DNA of 51,011 nt from Polyangiaceae bacterium (GTDB lineage: Bacteria; Myxococcota_A; Polyangia; Polyangiales; Polyangiaceae): the NCBI GenBank assembly GCA_029266615.1, contig JAQSWN010000052.1, positions 1 through 51,011 on the forward strand, in the 5' to 3' direction. The first letter of the stretch is position 1. The number at the start of each line of letters is the position of its first letter. This document shows, one piece after another, positions 1 through 7,517 of the stretch. The translations under genes were made by a program, and so were the position numbers. Under the pieces are notes generated by a model that worked only from the letters and a program-made list of their open reading frames with translations, did not search any database and had not been told where the DNA came from.

Positions 1-114
1 GTCAGCGGATGAGGCCGACAATAGGGCATTGTGGATGCAACAAAGGCGTCCCTCGTCAGCCGTGCAAGCGCGGGCGTGATGCCATCCCACTTGCGATGCA
101 CTAGCCTCGCGCCG

Positions 115-675
115 ATGAAGATCTACACGCGCACGGGCGACAAGGGAGACACGGGCCTCTTTGGGGGCGCTCGCGTGCCAAAGGACGACGCGCGCGTGGA
201 AGCGTACGGAACCGTGGACGAAACGAACGCGGCCCTGGGCATGGCGCGCTCGCACAGCAGCTCCCCCTACGTGCAGCGGGTGTTGGACGAGCTGCAGGCG
301 GATCTGTTCACGCTCGGCGCCGAGCTGGCGAGCGTCCCGGGCACCGAGGCGAAGCTCGGCATCGCACTTCTGGGAGACGCCGATGTCGAGCGCCTGGAGC
401 GGGCCATCGACGACGCGGAGGGGCCGCTTCTTCCCCTGAAGAACTTCATCTTGCCCGGCGGGCCGCCCGAGGTGGCGGCGCTGCACTTTGCGCGCACGGT
501 GGCGCGGCGCGCGGAGCGGCGGGTCCTGACTCTGGCGCGGGTGGAGACCGTGCGTGGGGCGGCCCTGGTGTACCTGAATCGCCTCGCGGACCTGCTATTC
601 GTGCTGGCACGTCGGGCCCAGCATGAAAAAGGCGGTCAAGAGGTGGCCTGGGCGCCCCGGGGCGAGCGTGCGTGA
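115..675 (+). CDS. Cob(I)alamin adenosyltransferase, PduO type
   Basis: The 186-residue product should transfer the adenosyl group of ATP to cob(I)alamin, giving adenosylcobalamin in the cytoplasm. Residues 4-14 (YTRTGDKGDTG) are the N-terminal ATP-binding signature of the PduO family. Near the C-terminus RTVARRAERR and YLNRLADLLFVLAR match the conserved end of the all-helical trimeric fold, and the length is usual for the family. The reading frame opens further upstream, but ATG 115 places MKIYTRTGD at the family's normal start, so it is chosen here. The peptide deformylase gene follows 22 bp later on the same strand. No cobalamin riboswitch was recognised in the 114 bases upstream. Function is inferred from family motifs, and the family call is firm. 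Confidence 0.93.
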   Translation: MKIYTRTGDKGDTGLFGGARVPKDDARVEAYGTVDETNAALGMARSHSSSPYVQRVLDELQADLFTLGAELASVPGTEAKLGIALLGDADVERLERAIDDAEGPLLPLKNFILPGGPPEVAALHFARTVARRAERRVLTLARVETVRGAALVYLNRLADLLFVLARRAQHEKGGQEVAWAPRGERA

Positions 676-697
676 TACGCGACTTTTTTGGGCTACG

Positions 698-1291
698 ATG
701 CCGGCCGTGGCTATCAGGAAGATCGCACAGATGGGCGAGCCCGTTCTCCGTAGGGTCGCGCGACCGCTGAGCGTCGAAGAGCTTCGGAGCCCTGCGATTC
801 AAACTTTGATAGACGACATGATCGACACGATGCACGACGCCGATGGCGCCGGCTTGGCCGCGCCGCAGGTCTACGAGTCCGTGCAGTTGTGCGTGATCGA
901 GATTCAAAAGAATCCCCGATACCCGGACGCGCTGGACATTCCGCTCACGGTGCTCGTCAACCCTGTGGTGACTCCGGCGGTGAATAGCCCGGCCGACGCG
1001 CTGGCAGACGAAGACAGCATCGCGATGTTCGAGGGCTGCTTGTCGGTGACGGGCATGCGGGGGCAGGTGGTGCGACCCCGCCGAGTCCGCGTCCAGGCGC
1101 TGGACCGCGAGGGCAAGCCGCTCGACTTCGTGTGGGAGGGCGTGCGGGCCAGCGTCGTGCAGCACGAGACCGACCACCTGCGCGGCGTCTTGTACGTGGA
1201 CCGCGCCGACAGCAAGAGCCTCACGTTTTTGCGCGAGTACGAGCGCTACGTCCCCCGCGAAGAGCGCATCGTGGATCGAGGCGCGACATGA
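698..1291 (+). CDS. def: Peptide deformylase
   Basis: This metalloenzyme removes the N-formyl group from nascent proteins at the ribosome. All three deformylase motifs are visible: GAGLAAPQ at residues 50-57, EGCLS at 112-116 with the metal-binding Cys114, and HETDH at 156-160 with the two metal-binding His and the catalytic Glu157. The 197-residue length is slightly above the usual 165-190. The frame stays open upstream into the adenosyltransferase gene, but ATG 698 begins MPAVAIRKIAQMGEPVLR, which aligns with the family start. Its stop codon overlaps the start of the kinase gene as ATGA, so the two are probably translationally coupled. The fmt gene, a common partner of def, is not seen here. 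Confidence 0.95.
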   Translation: MPAVAIRKIAQMGEPVLRRVARPLSVEELRSPAIQTLIDDMIDTMHDADGAGLAAPQVYESVQLCVIEIQKNPRYPDALDIPLTVLVNPVVTPAVNSPADALADEDSIAMFEGCLSVTGMRGQVVRPRRVRVQALDREGKPLDFVWEGVRASVVQHETDHLRGVLYVDRADSKSLTFLREYERYVPREERIVDRGAT

Positions 1292-3057
1292 GCCGGTACA
1301 CGCCCGGGGATATCGTCTCCGGCAAGTACCGTATCGTCCGTCTGATTGGCGACGGCGGCATGGGCGTCGTGTACGAAGCGCGGCACGAGGTGCTGGGGCA
1401 CGGCGTCGCGCTCAAGTTCCTGCACGCAGACTTGGCGAAGCGCCCGGGCCTCACGCAGCGCTTTCTGCAGGAAGCGCGCGTCTCCGCTACGATCCAGAGC
1501 CCCCACGTCGCGCACGTCACGGACGTGGACACCGACCAAGACGGCTCGCCGTACTTGGTGATGGAGCTGCTCAGCGGCCAGGCCCTGCAGGCGCTGCTGG
1601 ACTGGCAGGGTCGGCTGCCCGTCGACCAATCCGTGGATTTCGGGCTGCAGATCCTGGCCGGGTTGGAGGCGGCGCACGCCATGGGCGTGGTGCACCGGGA
1701 CATGAAACCGGACAACGTGTTCGTCACCCCTTCCGCGGGAGGTCCTCTCCTGAAGCTCATCGACTTCGGCATCGCGAAGCTGCGCGCGTCGAGCGAATAC
1801 ACGAAGGGGCTGACGCGCGCCGGCGTGGTGATGGGGACGCCCGAGTACATGGCGCCCGAGCAGCTGACGTCTGCCCACACCGCCGACCACCGCGCCGACA
1901 TCTATTCCTTCGGGGTGATGCTGTTCGAGATGCTCGCCGGCTGCCGCCCCGCGGATGGCGAAGACGTGGAGGTCATCATCGCAGCGGTGCAAGGCGGCCG
2001 CGTCCGGCGCCTGAACGACGTGGTGCCGGGTTTGCCGCCCGGCCTGGTCGCGTTGGTGGAGCGGGCGATGGCGTTCAACCGCGACGAGCGCTTCGAAAGT
2101 GCCGCGGAGATGCGACTCGGGCTCGCGCCGTTCGCCGGACATCTGAGCCACGCGGGGCGCTTGGCCGCGATGGCCCCGCCGCTCGCGCCCGTGGCGCCCC
2201 TCGAAACGTCGATGCTTTCGTCATTTCCGCGCTCATCCGTGAGCCCGCCAAGCGCGGTTCCGAAGACCGTGCCGCCGGACGGTCCGCCGCTGAGCGTGAG
2301 CCAGCTTGGCGCGGCGCGCACCAGCATCTCCAACGAGCCCCCGCAGGCCGCGCGTGGTCCTCTGACCGGCACCGCCATGGGCGGCGAAGGCACGCCGTAT
2401 CAAGTGCCGCAATACGGGCCGCCGCCAGCGCCGCACTACGCGGGCGCCGCAGCTCACGTGCCCGCCCGGCCCAAGCGGCGCTCTGGCCTGCTCATCTCGT
2501 TGCTGGTGCTGGTCGTCTTGGGCGGCGGCGGAGCAGTTGGATACGCCGCTTACCGCGCCGCCGACGGCTCGCGCATCGTCGCGCCGCCCTTACCAGACGC
2601 CGGCCTCGTGGCCACGAGCGCTCCGACGACCGAGCCTATTCAGGGAGAAGGACCGGGCTTTCCGGAGCCAACGCCCACCGCCGTACCGACGACGCCGCGC
2701 GTCGTCACGGGCACAAAGCCGGGCACCGTTCCCGCCGCCGGGACGGGCGGCGTGGGCGGCGCGGGCACCGTGACGAACCCGGGACAGGTCGTGGTCATCG
2801 GCTCCGGCGGCACGACGGGAGGGCTGCAGCTGCCGTTCCCGCTCCCCAGCTCGATCCAAATTCCGACCGCGATCCCCTCACAAATTCAGCTACCGCCGGG
2901 CATCACGTTTCCCCCCGGATTTCCGGGTGTTGGCCAGCCGACCCCCACGACCCCGCCCGCCACCACCCCGCCCGGGCCGCCCCCTACCGCAACTCCCACC
3001 CCGACCGCGACACCGACCGCGACGACCACTCGACCCCGGCAGAGCAGCAAACCCTAG
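1288..3057 (+). CDS. Membrane-anchored Ser/Thr protein kinase (Hanks type)
   Basis: The 589-residue protein has an N-terminal eukaryotic-like kinase domain at about residues 14-275. It shows the Gly-rich loop IGDGGMGVVYEA, Lys43 in VALK, the catalytic HRDMKPDN with Asp138, DFG at 159-161 and APE at 189-191, so it should be active. A Pro/Ser-rich linker follows, then KRR and one membrane helix at about 400-423. The last 165 residues are Pro/Thr/Gly-rich and low in complexity, probably a disordered periplasmic stalk; no PASTA or other sensor domain is seen. The start overlaps the def stop (ATGA). Kinases of this build are abundant in myxobacteria, and neither substrate nor signal can be read from the sequence. 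Confidence 0.93.
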   Translation: MSRYTPGDIVSGKYRIVRLIGDGGMGVVYEARHEVLGHGVALKFLHADLAKRPGLTQRFLQEARVSATIQSPHVAHVTDVDTDQDGSPYLVMELLSGQALQALLDWQGRLPVDQSVDFGLQILAGLEAAHAMGVVHRDMKPDNVFVTPSAGGPLLKLIDFGIAKLRASSEYTKGLTRAGVVMGTPEYMAPEQLTSAHTADHRADIYSFGVMLFEMLAGCRPADGEDVEVIIAAVQGGRVRRLNDVVPGLPPGLVALVERAMAFNRDERFESAAEMRLGLAPFAGHLSHAGRLAAMAPPLAPVAPLETSMLSSFPRSSVSPPSAVPKTVPPDGPPLSVSQLGAARTSISNEPPQAARGPLTGTAMGGEGTPYQVPQYGPPPAPHYAGAAAHVPARPKRRSGLLISLLVLVVLGGGGAVGYAAYRAADGSRIVAPPLPDAGLVATSAPTTEPIQGEGPGFPEPTPTAVPTTPRVVTGTKPGTVPAAGTGGVGGAGTVTNPGQVVVIGSGGTTGGLQLPFPLPSSIQIPTAIPSQIQLPPGITFPPGFPGVGQPTPTTPPATTPPGPPPTATPTPTATPTATTTRPRQSSKP

Positions 3058-3162
3058 CTCGACGCCAAAATGGGAGTATGTCACGTGCACGAAACATGAC
3101 TGAAAGCCGCGGGTGCGGCGCTCGGTCTATCGTTCATCATTCGCGCCGCCAAGAGAATCGAA

Positions 3163-3939
3163 GTGAGCTCCGTTCCCCCTTCTGAGGATTTCGTGCGTTC
3201 GTTCGCAGCTTCTTTACCTGCGAGCTATCGCGGCAACTTCGAGGCGAGCGCCGTTCAAGCGCATGCCCGCGTCGCTCGCGAGCGCGAATCCGCGCCCGCG
3301 AACATCGGCACGTTCTTCTCGAACCGCGTGCCGGGTGCCGCAATCTGCGTCGTCGCGGACGACCGGCCCGGTTTGCTCGCGACCATCAGCGCCGCGCTCG
3401 TCCTATGCGGGTTGGACGTGATCGAGGCCGAGGCGTACACGCGCCGAATCCCCGGCAAGCACGACGAAGCCGTGGACATCTTCTGGGTCCGCCACGAAGA
3501 TCCTGCCGATCATCGCCTGCGCCTCGGTGACGAGGAAGTCCTCCAGCTCTGCCAGACGCTCATCGGGCTCATCGAAGGCAAGCTGGACCGCAAGAAGGCG
3601 GACCCGAGCAGCCGCCTCGCTCTCACGCCGGCCGCGAAAGAAACCGTCGTCCGCTTCATCGAGGGCGAGGACGGCACGTTCGCGACGCTCGAGGTAGAGA
3701 CGTTCGACCGCTCCGGTTTGCTCCTCGCCCTGTCCCAGGCGCTCTTCGCGCAGCGCGTTCAAATCGTGGGCTCGCAGGTAAAGACCCGCGGCGGCCGCGT
3801 ATTCGACCGATTTCACATCGTGGAGCTGGATTACAAACCCATCTCCTCTTCGCGCCGCCTAGACATCCAGGTCGCAATCTTGTCCGCGATCGACCCCGTT
3901 CCACCCGACGACACGGACTCGGTAAGCGCCCAAGCGTGA
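3163..3939 (+). CDS. Double ACT-domain protein (GlnD C-terminal-like)
   Basis: The 258-residue protein has no nucleotidyltransferase or HD domain but carries two ACT-type regulatory domains. The first spans about residues 57-130 (CVVADDRPGLLATISAAL...GLDVIEAEAYTRR) and the second about 168-245 (ATLEVETFDRSGLLLALSQAL...GSQVKTRGGRVFDRFHI). The D-R-x-G-L-L signature and the closing 'T..G...D.F.V' pattern are those of the tandem ACT domains at the C-terminus of GlnD uridylyltransferases, which sense glutamine. A stand-alone sensor of an amino acid is the likely role; the ligand is unknown. The GTG at 3163 is the first start in frame after the 105-bp gap from the kinase gene; a later start is possible. 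Nothing links it directly to its neighbours. Confidence 0.75.
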   Translation: MSSVPPSEDFVRSFAASLPASYRGNFEASAVQAHARVARERESAPANIGTFFSNRVPGAAICVVADDRPGLLATISAALVLCGLDVIEAEAYTRRIPGKHDEAVDIFWVRHEDPADHRLRLGDEEVLQLCQTLIGLIEGKLDRKKADPSSRLALTPAAKETVVRFIEGEDGTFATLEVETFDRSGLLLALSQALFAQRVQIVGSQVKTRGGRVFDRFHIVELDYKPISSSRRLDIQVAILSAIDPVPPDDTDSVSAQA

Positions 3940-4035
3940 CGGCGCCAAAGCGCCTCAGCGGGGCGCCGGGGCCGGCCGCGCGGTACCTGGTCGATCGGGC
4001 GCCGAATTGGTTTTGATCATGTATGTCATGCAGTT

Positions 4036-4050
4036 AGCGCCTTAGGCGCT
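4036..4050. promoter_or_regulatory. Short inverted repeat upstream of the 4103 gene
   Basis: AGCGCC and GGCGCT form a perfect 6-bp inverted repeat with a TTA loop, 53 bases before the next start codon. No T-run follows, so it is not a clear terminator. It could be an operator or a short 5' UTR hairpin, and this is weak evidence. Confidence 0.25.
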
Positions 4051-4102
4051 GATCTGGCCCACGCGTTGCAACCTGACCGCCTAGACCGAAGGAGGTCGCA
4101 TC

Positions 4103-4744
4103 ATGGCTTCAAGGGCCCAGGTTTTTCCCGAGTATTCGTACGGCCGTGAGGTCTCGCGGCGTCGCCGCCCCGTAGTGTTTCAAACCCACGATCCGGTGGT
4201 TCTGCCTCGCTCGCGCAGTTGGGACATCAACGGCGCGCTGATCGCGGCCGCCGCCGCCGCGACGCTGCTGGTCGCCGGAGCAACGTACGCCGTCTTTTAC
4301 ACCGAGCCATCGCGCTTGGACGCACGCTTGGGCGCAACAGAGACTCCGCCTCTGCAGAGAGAGTACACGCCCGATAGTCACTGGGGGCGCGTCAACGCCA
4401 TGAAGGCGTTGAGCGGCCCGATCGTCGCAGCGCCGCGAGCCGTCGAGATGTCCTCCTCGCCCGCAGACATGTCCGCGCCGAGCAGCTTCGATAGCGGCAG
4501 CGGGCTAATGCCTGCGAGCGGTAGCTTCACGCCGAGCACGAGCTTGGCTCCGCGCACCGACAGCGGGGTCGTCATCGACGACAGCGCCCCCGGCGTGCAG
4601 GACAGCTTGCCGCAGCCCGCGGAAAACCAGCCGAGCCTCGCGCCCTACCCCAACCCGACCACGACCCCGCCCGACGCGATCGCGCCGGCGCCGGAGAGTG
4701 CTCCGGCCGTAAAAAGGCCAACAGCGCGCGGCGCGTCTCCGTAG
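4103..4744 (+). CDS. Single-span membrane protein, function unknown
   Basis: I do not recognise this 213-residue protein. It has a basic, Arg-rich N-terminal cytoplasmic segment (residues 1-40), one strong Ala-rich membrane helix at about 44-66, and a Pro/Ser/Thr-rich, probably disordered exported tail to the end. The start is well supported by an ideal Shine-Dalgarno sequence, AAGGAGGT at 4089-4096, six bases before ATG. This is one of the two strongest ribosome-binding sites noticed in the window, so the product may be abundant. Its last 173 bases overlap the 3' end of the convergent cytochrome gene. Low-complexity tails like this tolerate overlap and frame errors, so the C-terminus is the least certain part. 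Confidence 0.7.
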   Translation: MASRAQVFPEYSYGREVSRRRRPVVFQTHDPVVLPRSRSWDINGALIAAAAAATLLVAGATYAVFYTEPSRLDARLGATETPPLQREYTPDSHWGRVNAMKALSGPIVAAPRAVEMSSSPADMSAPSSFDSGSGLMPASGSFTPSTSLAPRTDSGVVIDDSAPGVQDSLPQPAENQPSLAPYPNPTTTPPDAIAPAPESAPAVKRPTARGASP

Positions 4745-6656
4745 GCAGCGGAGGCGCCTGCGCGCTTCCTTCTTGGGCGGCGTGCGCCTCGCCTCGGAAG
4801 CGGGCCAAAACATCCTCCACCGTCGGTGAAGAGCCGTTCGTGAAGTAGCGCGGCTTGAGGCCCAGTCGCCGCAGGCTCGGGATGCGCGTCCCTCGCTCGT
4901 GCACGTATGGTAGGACGCCCGTCTTCGCGTAGTCGCCGCGCGCCCATACCAGGGGGGAGTTGGGGCTGAAGATGAAGCTCTCCCATTCCTCGAAGGGCTG
5001 CGCGCTCGCCGCGTCGTCGCTCTCGAGGCGAGGCGCGTGGCACCGCCCGCAGTGCGAACGGAACGCGGCAGCGCCGCTCGCTTCGAGCGACGTAAAGTGC
5101 GTCCGCCCGGCCGTGCTGGGATTGGGTGGGGGTGAGAAGGCGTACAGAAACCTCACCAACGCTCCTCGGAGCTCCAGCGGAGTCACGGCGGCGCGCTCTA
5201 AACCGAGCTCGTGCAGCCAAGGAAAGCGCGCCGACGTCGCCGTGAACCAAGGGTCGGTCCCGCTGCCCGCGCCCGCCACGCGAAATTCGTTGTGACTCAC
5301 GGAGCTGAGATCCGGGTCCATCGCCCGCGAGAAGTGCGGACGGTTGTTGGCGAGCCCGAACAGGGGCTTCGTGACCACGGTCACGTCGGCGCGGCCCGTG
5401 TGATGGCGGCGTCCGTCCACACCGCCCTCGAAGTGGCAGGTCTCACAGCTGAAGCGAGAGTGCGAGCCGGCGCTGTCATTGTCCGGCGCGATGAGCTCCG
5501 TGAAGAACAGCGCCTCTCCGAGCCTGACGGTGGGCTCTGGTCGTCGCTCCGGATCGACCCGCACCGCGCGCCCCCCCACGCGCACCCAGGCGTCGAACAG
5601 CGGGCTTGCGTAACTGATGCCGGAGTCAGTGAACACCGCGTCGCTCACGCCGGGCAACGTGGGTCCGGTCTCCAAGTGCGCGGTGCCGATCTCGGTTCGG
5701 AGCCAGCGCCCGCTACCGGAAGCGACGACGCTCAGCGTGAGGCGCTCACCTTGGACCCGAAGGTGCACGGCCTTGGGTACGACGAGCCCGTGCTCGGAGA
5801 CGTTGAGGCTGGAGAGCTCGCGCAATTGGCCCTCCCGGAGACCGTAGAGCCACACGAAGGAGTCGATGTTTTCGAACTCGCCGTGCACGCGCACGAGCGG
5901 CTTGTCCTCCACGCCCGCGACCGCTATCAACAGCTCGTCAGCCCGCTCGCGCGCATCGAATGCCCAGAGGGTGCCATCGTGGACGACGCGACCCGCTTCG
6001 CGCACCGGCACGCCGCTCGGCGACACCTCCCAAATTCGGATGCTGCGCGCGAAGAGCGAGCTCTCCAGGAGGTAGCGACCGCGACGGAGCAGTCGTAACC
6101 CTCCCGGTAACGCGGCGGTGCGGGAAAGCTCGTGGCCGGCTGCGTCGAGCGTCAGGAGAGCCGAGCCGTCCGCGGGCAAGACGTACACCTGGCCTGCGCA
6201 TGCCAGGTCGGCGACTCCCGCGACCTGCAGCTCGCGGCTCACGCGCACCCGAAGATCTGCGCCGATGTGGAGGAGTGTTTGCCCGTAGCGGCTGGCAACC
6301 CAGGCGCTGCCGTCTTCGGCCACGCAGAGCGCAGTCGGTGGCTCGGCCAGCGGTAGGCGCGCGCGCTCGTGGAGCTCCGCGTCCAGGCGCACCAGCGCGC
6401 GCGAGCCCCGGAGCAGGCCGAGAAAGCCGTCGCTCGTCGTGACCAAACGATAGGGATCCGCACCGCTGACGTCGAGCCACGGCGCAGCGACGGCCGGGTC
6501 GTACGTCGACCGCACCGCATTCTCCACGCCGCGCAGCGCGCGCAGCCGCTCCTGGTTGATGCTGCGAGTAGGCTCAGGTGCGTGCGACTCCGCCTTCGTC
6601 GCGGGCCGCGCACAGCTCGTCAACGCGAGCAGCAAAGCCGGCAGCGAACGAAGCAT
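4572..6656 (-). CDS. Di-haem cytochrome c (MauG/peroxidase-like) lipoprotein with N-terminal propeller-like region
   Basis: The 694-residue product begins with a lipoprotein signal (LLLALTSC, lipobox L-T-S-C). Residues of about 30-380 have repeated short beta-strand patterns like a propeller domain. Two haem c motifs follow, CETCH at 404-408 and CGRCH at 536-540, with spacing like the bacterial di-haem peroxidase/MauG family. It probably transfers electrons or oxidises a substrate in the periplasm, attached to a membrane. The family-like sequence ends at about residue 650 (ALLAFLRP). The remaining 44 residues are basic and low in complexity and lie antisense to the upstream gene, which suggests a drifted stop codon or a frameshift near 4710. 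It is divergent from the TPR-like gene at 6843. Confidence 0.82.
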   Translation of the reverse strand: MLRSLPALLLALTSCARPATKAESHAPEPTRSINQERLRALRGVENAVRSTYDPAVAAPWLDVSGADPYRLVTTSDGFLGLLRGSRALVRLDAELHERARLPLAEPPTALCVAEDGSAWVASRYGQTLLHIGADLRVRVSRELQVAGVADLACAGQVYVLPADGSALLTLDAAGHELSRTAALPGGLRLLRRGRYLLESSLFARSIRIWEVSPSGVPVREAGRVVHDGTLWAFDARERADELLIAVAGVEDKPLVRVHGEFENIDSFVWLYGLREGQLRELSSLNVSEHGLVVPKAVHLRVQGERLTLSVVASGSGRWLRTEIGTAHLETGPTLPGVSDAVFTDSGISYASPLFDAWVRVGGRAVRVDPERRPEPTVRLGEALFFTELIAPDNDSAGSHSRFSCETCHFEGGVDGRRHHTGRADVTVVTKPLFGLANNRPHFSRAMDPDLSSVSHNEFRVAGAGSGTDPWFTATSARFPWLHELGLERAAVTPLELRGALVRFLYAFSPPPNPSTAGRTHFTSLEASGAAAFRSHCGRCHAPRLESDDAASAQPFEEWESFIFSPNSPLVWARGDYAKTGVLPYVHERGTRIPSLRRLGLKPRYFTNGSSPTVEDVLARFRGEAHAAQEGSAQAPPLPTETRRALLAFLRPEHSPAPARSRRAGSWSGWGRARGSAGFPRAAASCPARRGRCRR

Positions 6657-6842
6657 GCGGCTCGGGTAGCCGCGCTGGGCTCACGTTGCAATCTCGAGTG
6701 TCCCGGCGGGAGACGGGGCGTCTCAAGCTGAACGCAGCCGCGACTTGCAGAGTTGAAAGACTCTCGCCGAAGTACGCGAACCTGACCTCAAAGAGGGCTC
6801 TTCTTCGAGGGCGCGCGGCCCCGAACCGGCTCGGCATGGCTC

Positions 6843-7517
6843 GTGCTGAAGGCACCGTCCGTGACCGAAGATTCCGCTACTGCACGCCGAAAGCTCGAGG
6901 CCCAAGTCGAGCGCTGGACCGCTGAAGCCAAGAAGCTCATCGAAGCCGGCAAGGAAGCCAGCGCACTCGAGCTGTATAAGAAGGCAGCCGACGAGCTGCC
7001 GGGTGCGCCCTGGCTACAACATCGCACCGCCGAGATATCGCGGAAGTTGAAGCAACCGGACGCCGCTGTCCTCTACTTTCGGCGTGCGGCGACGGCCTTC
7101 CAGATCGCAGAGTTCCCGAAGCGCGCGATCGCGCCGCTCCGTACGGCGTGGACGATCGCCGTCGAGAGCCTGCCCGCGACCTCCAAGGCGCTGGTCGAGG
7201 TCTCACTCGAGCTGATGCAGATCCAGCGCCGTCTGGGCCTTGCCGCCGACGCCACCGTGACGTTCGAGCGCACCAACGCCGCGCTGCGCAGCCGTGGCTT
7301 TTCCGAGATCGCAGCGCACCCCATCACGAACATCGAGGACGATGCGGGCTCGCCGCGCGCACCGAGCGAGCCCGCCGTCAAGCCGCCGAGCTCACGTCCG
7401 GCGGGGGGCGCACCGTCCTCTTCGGTCGCCCCGCGAAGCGCCGGTCTTTCGACCGACGCTTCACTCAGCGCACGCGACCACCACGCCTTGACAGCGCGGA
7501 GACTCGGCCGAGGTTAG
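6843..7517 (+). CDS. TPR-like helical protein
   Basis: The protein has up to 224 residues. Residues of about 10-160 are amphipathic helices in tetratricopeptide style (AKKLIEAGKEASALELYKKA, then AVLYFRRAATAFQIAEFPKRA), followed by a Pro/Ser-rich disordered tail. No signal peptide or membrane helix is seen, so it is probably a cytoplasmic scaffold. The start is uncertain: GTG 6843 and GTG 6861 (VTEDSATARRK) are both in frame, and an out-of-frame ATG at 6836 was discarded. The last four bases, TTAG, hold both this gene's TAG stop and the TAA stop of the convergent gene, so the two coding regions just touch. No specific function can be assigned. Confidence 0.7.
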   Translation: MLKAPSVTEDSATARRKLEAQVERWTAEAKKLIEAGKEASALELYKKAADELPGAPWLQHRTAEISRKLKQPDAAVLYFRRAATAFQIAEFPKRAIAPLRTAWTIAVESLPATSKALVEVSLELMQIQRRLGLAADATVTFERTNAALRSRGFSEIAAHPITNIEDDAGSPRAPSEPAVKPPSSRPAGGAPSSSVAPRSAGLSTDASLSARDHHALTARRLGRG

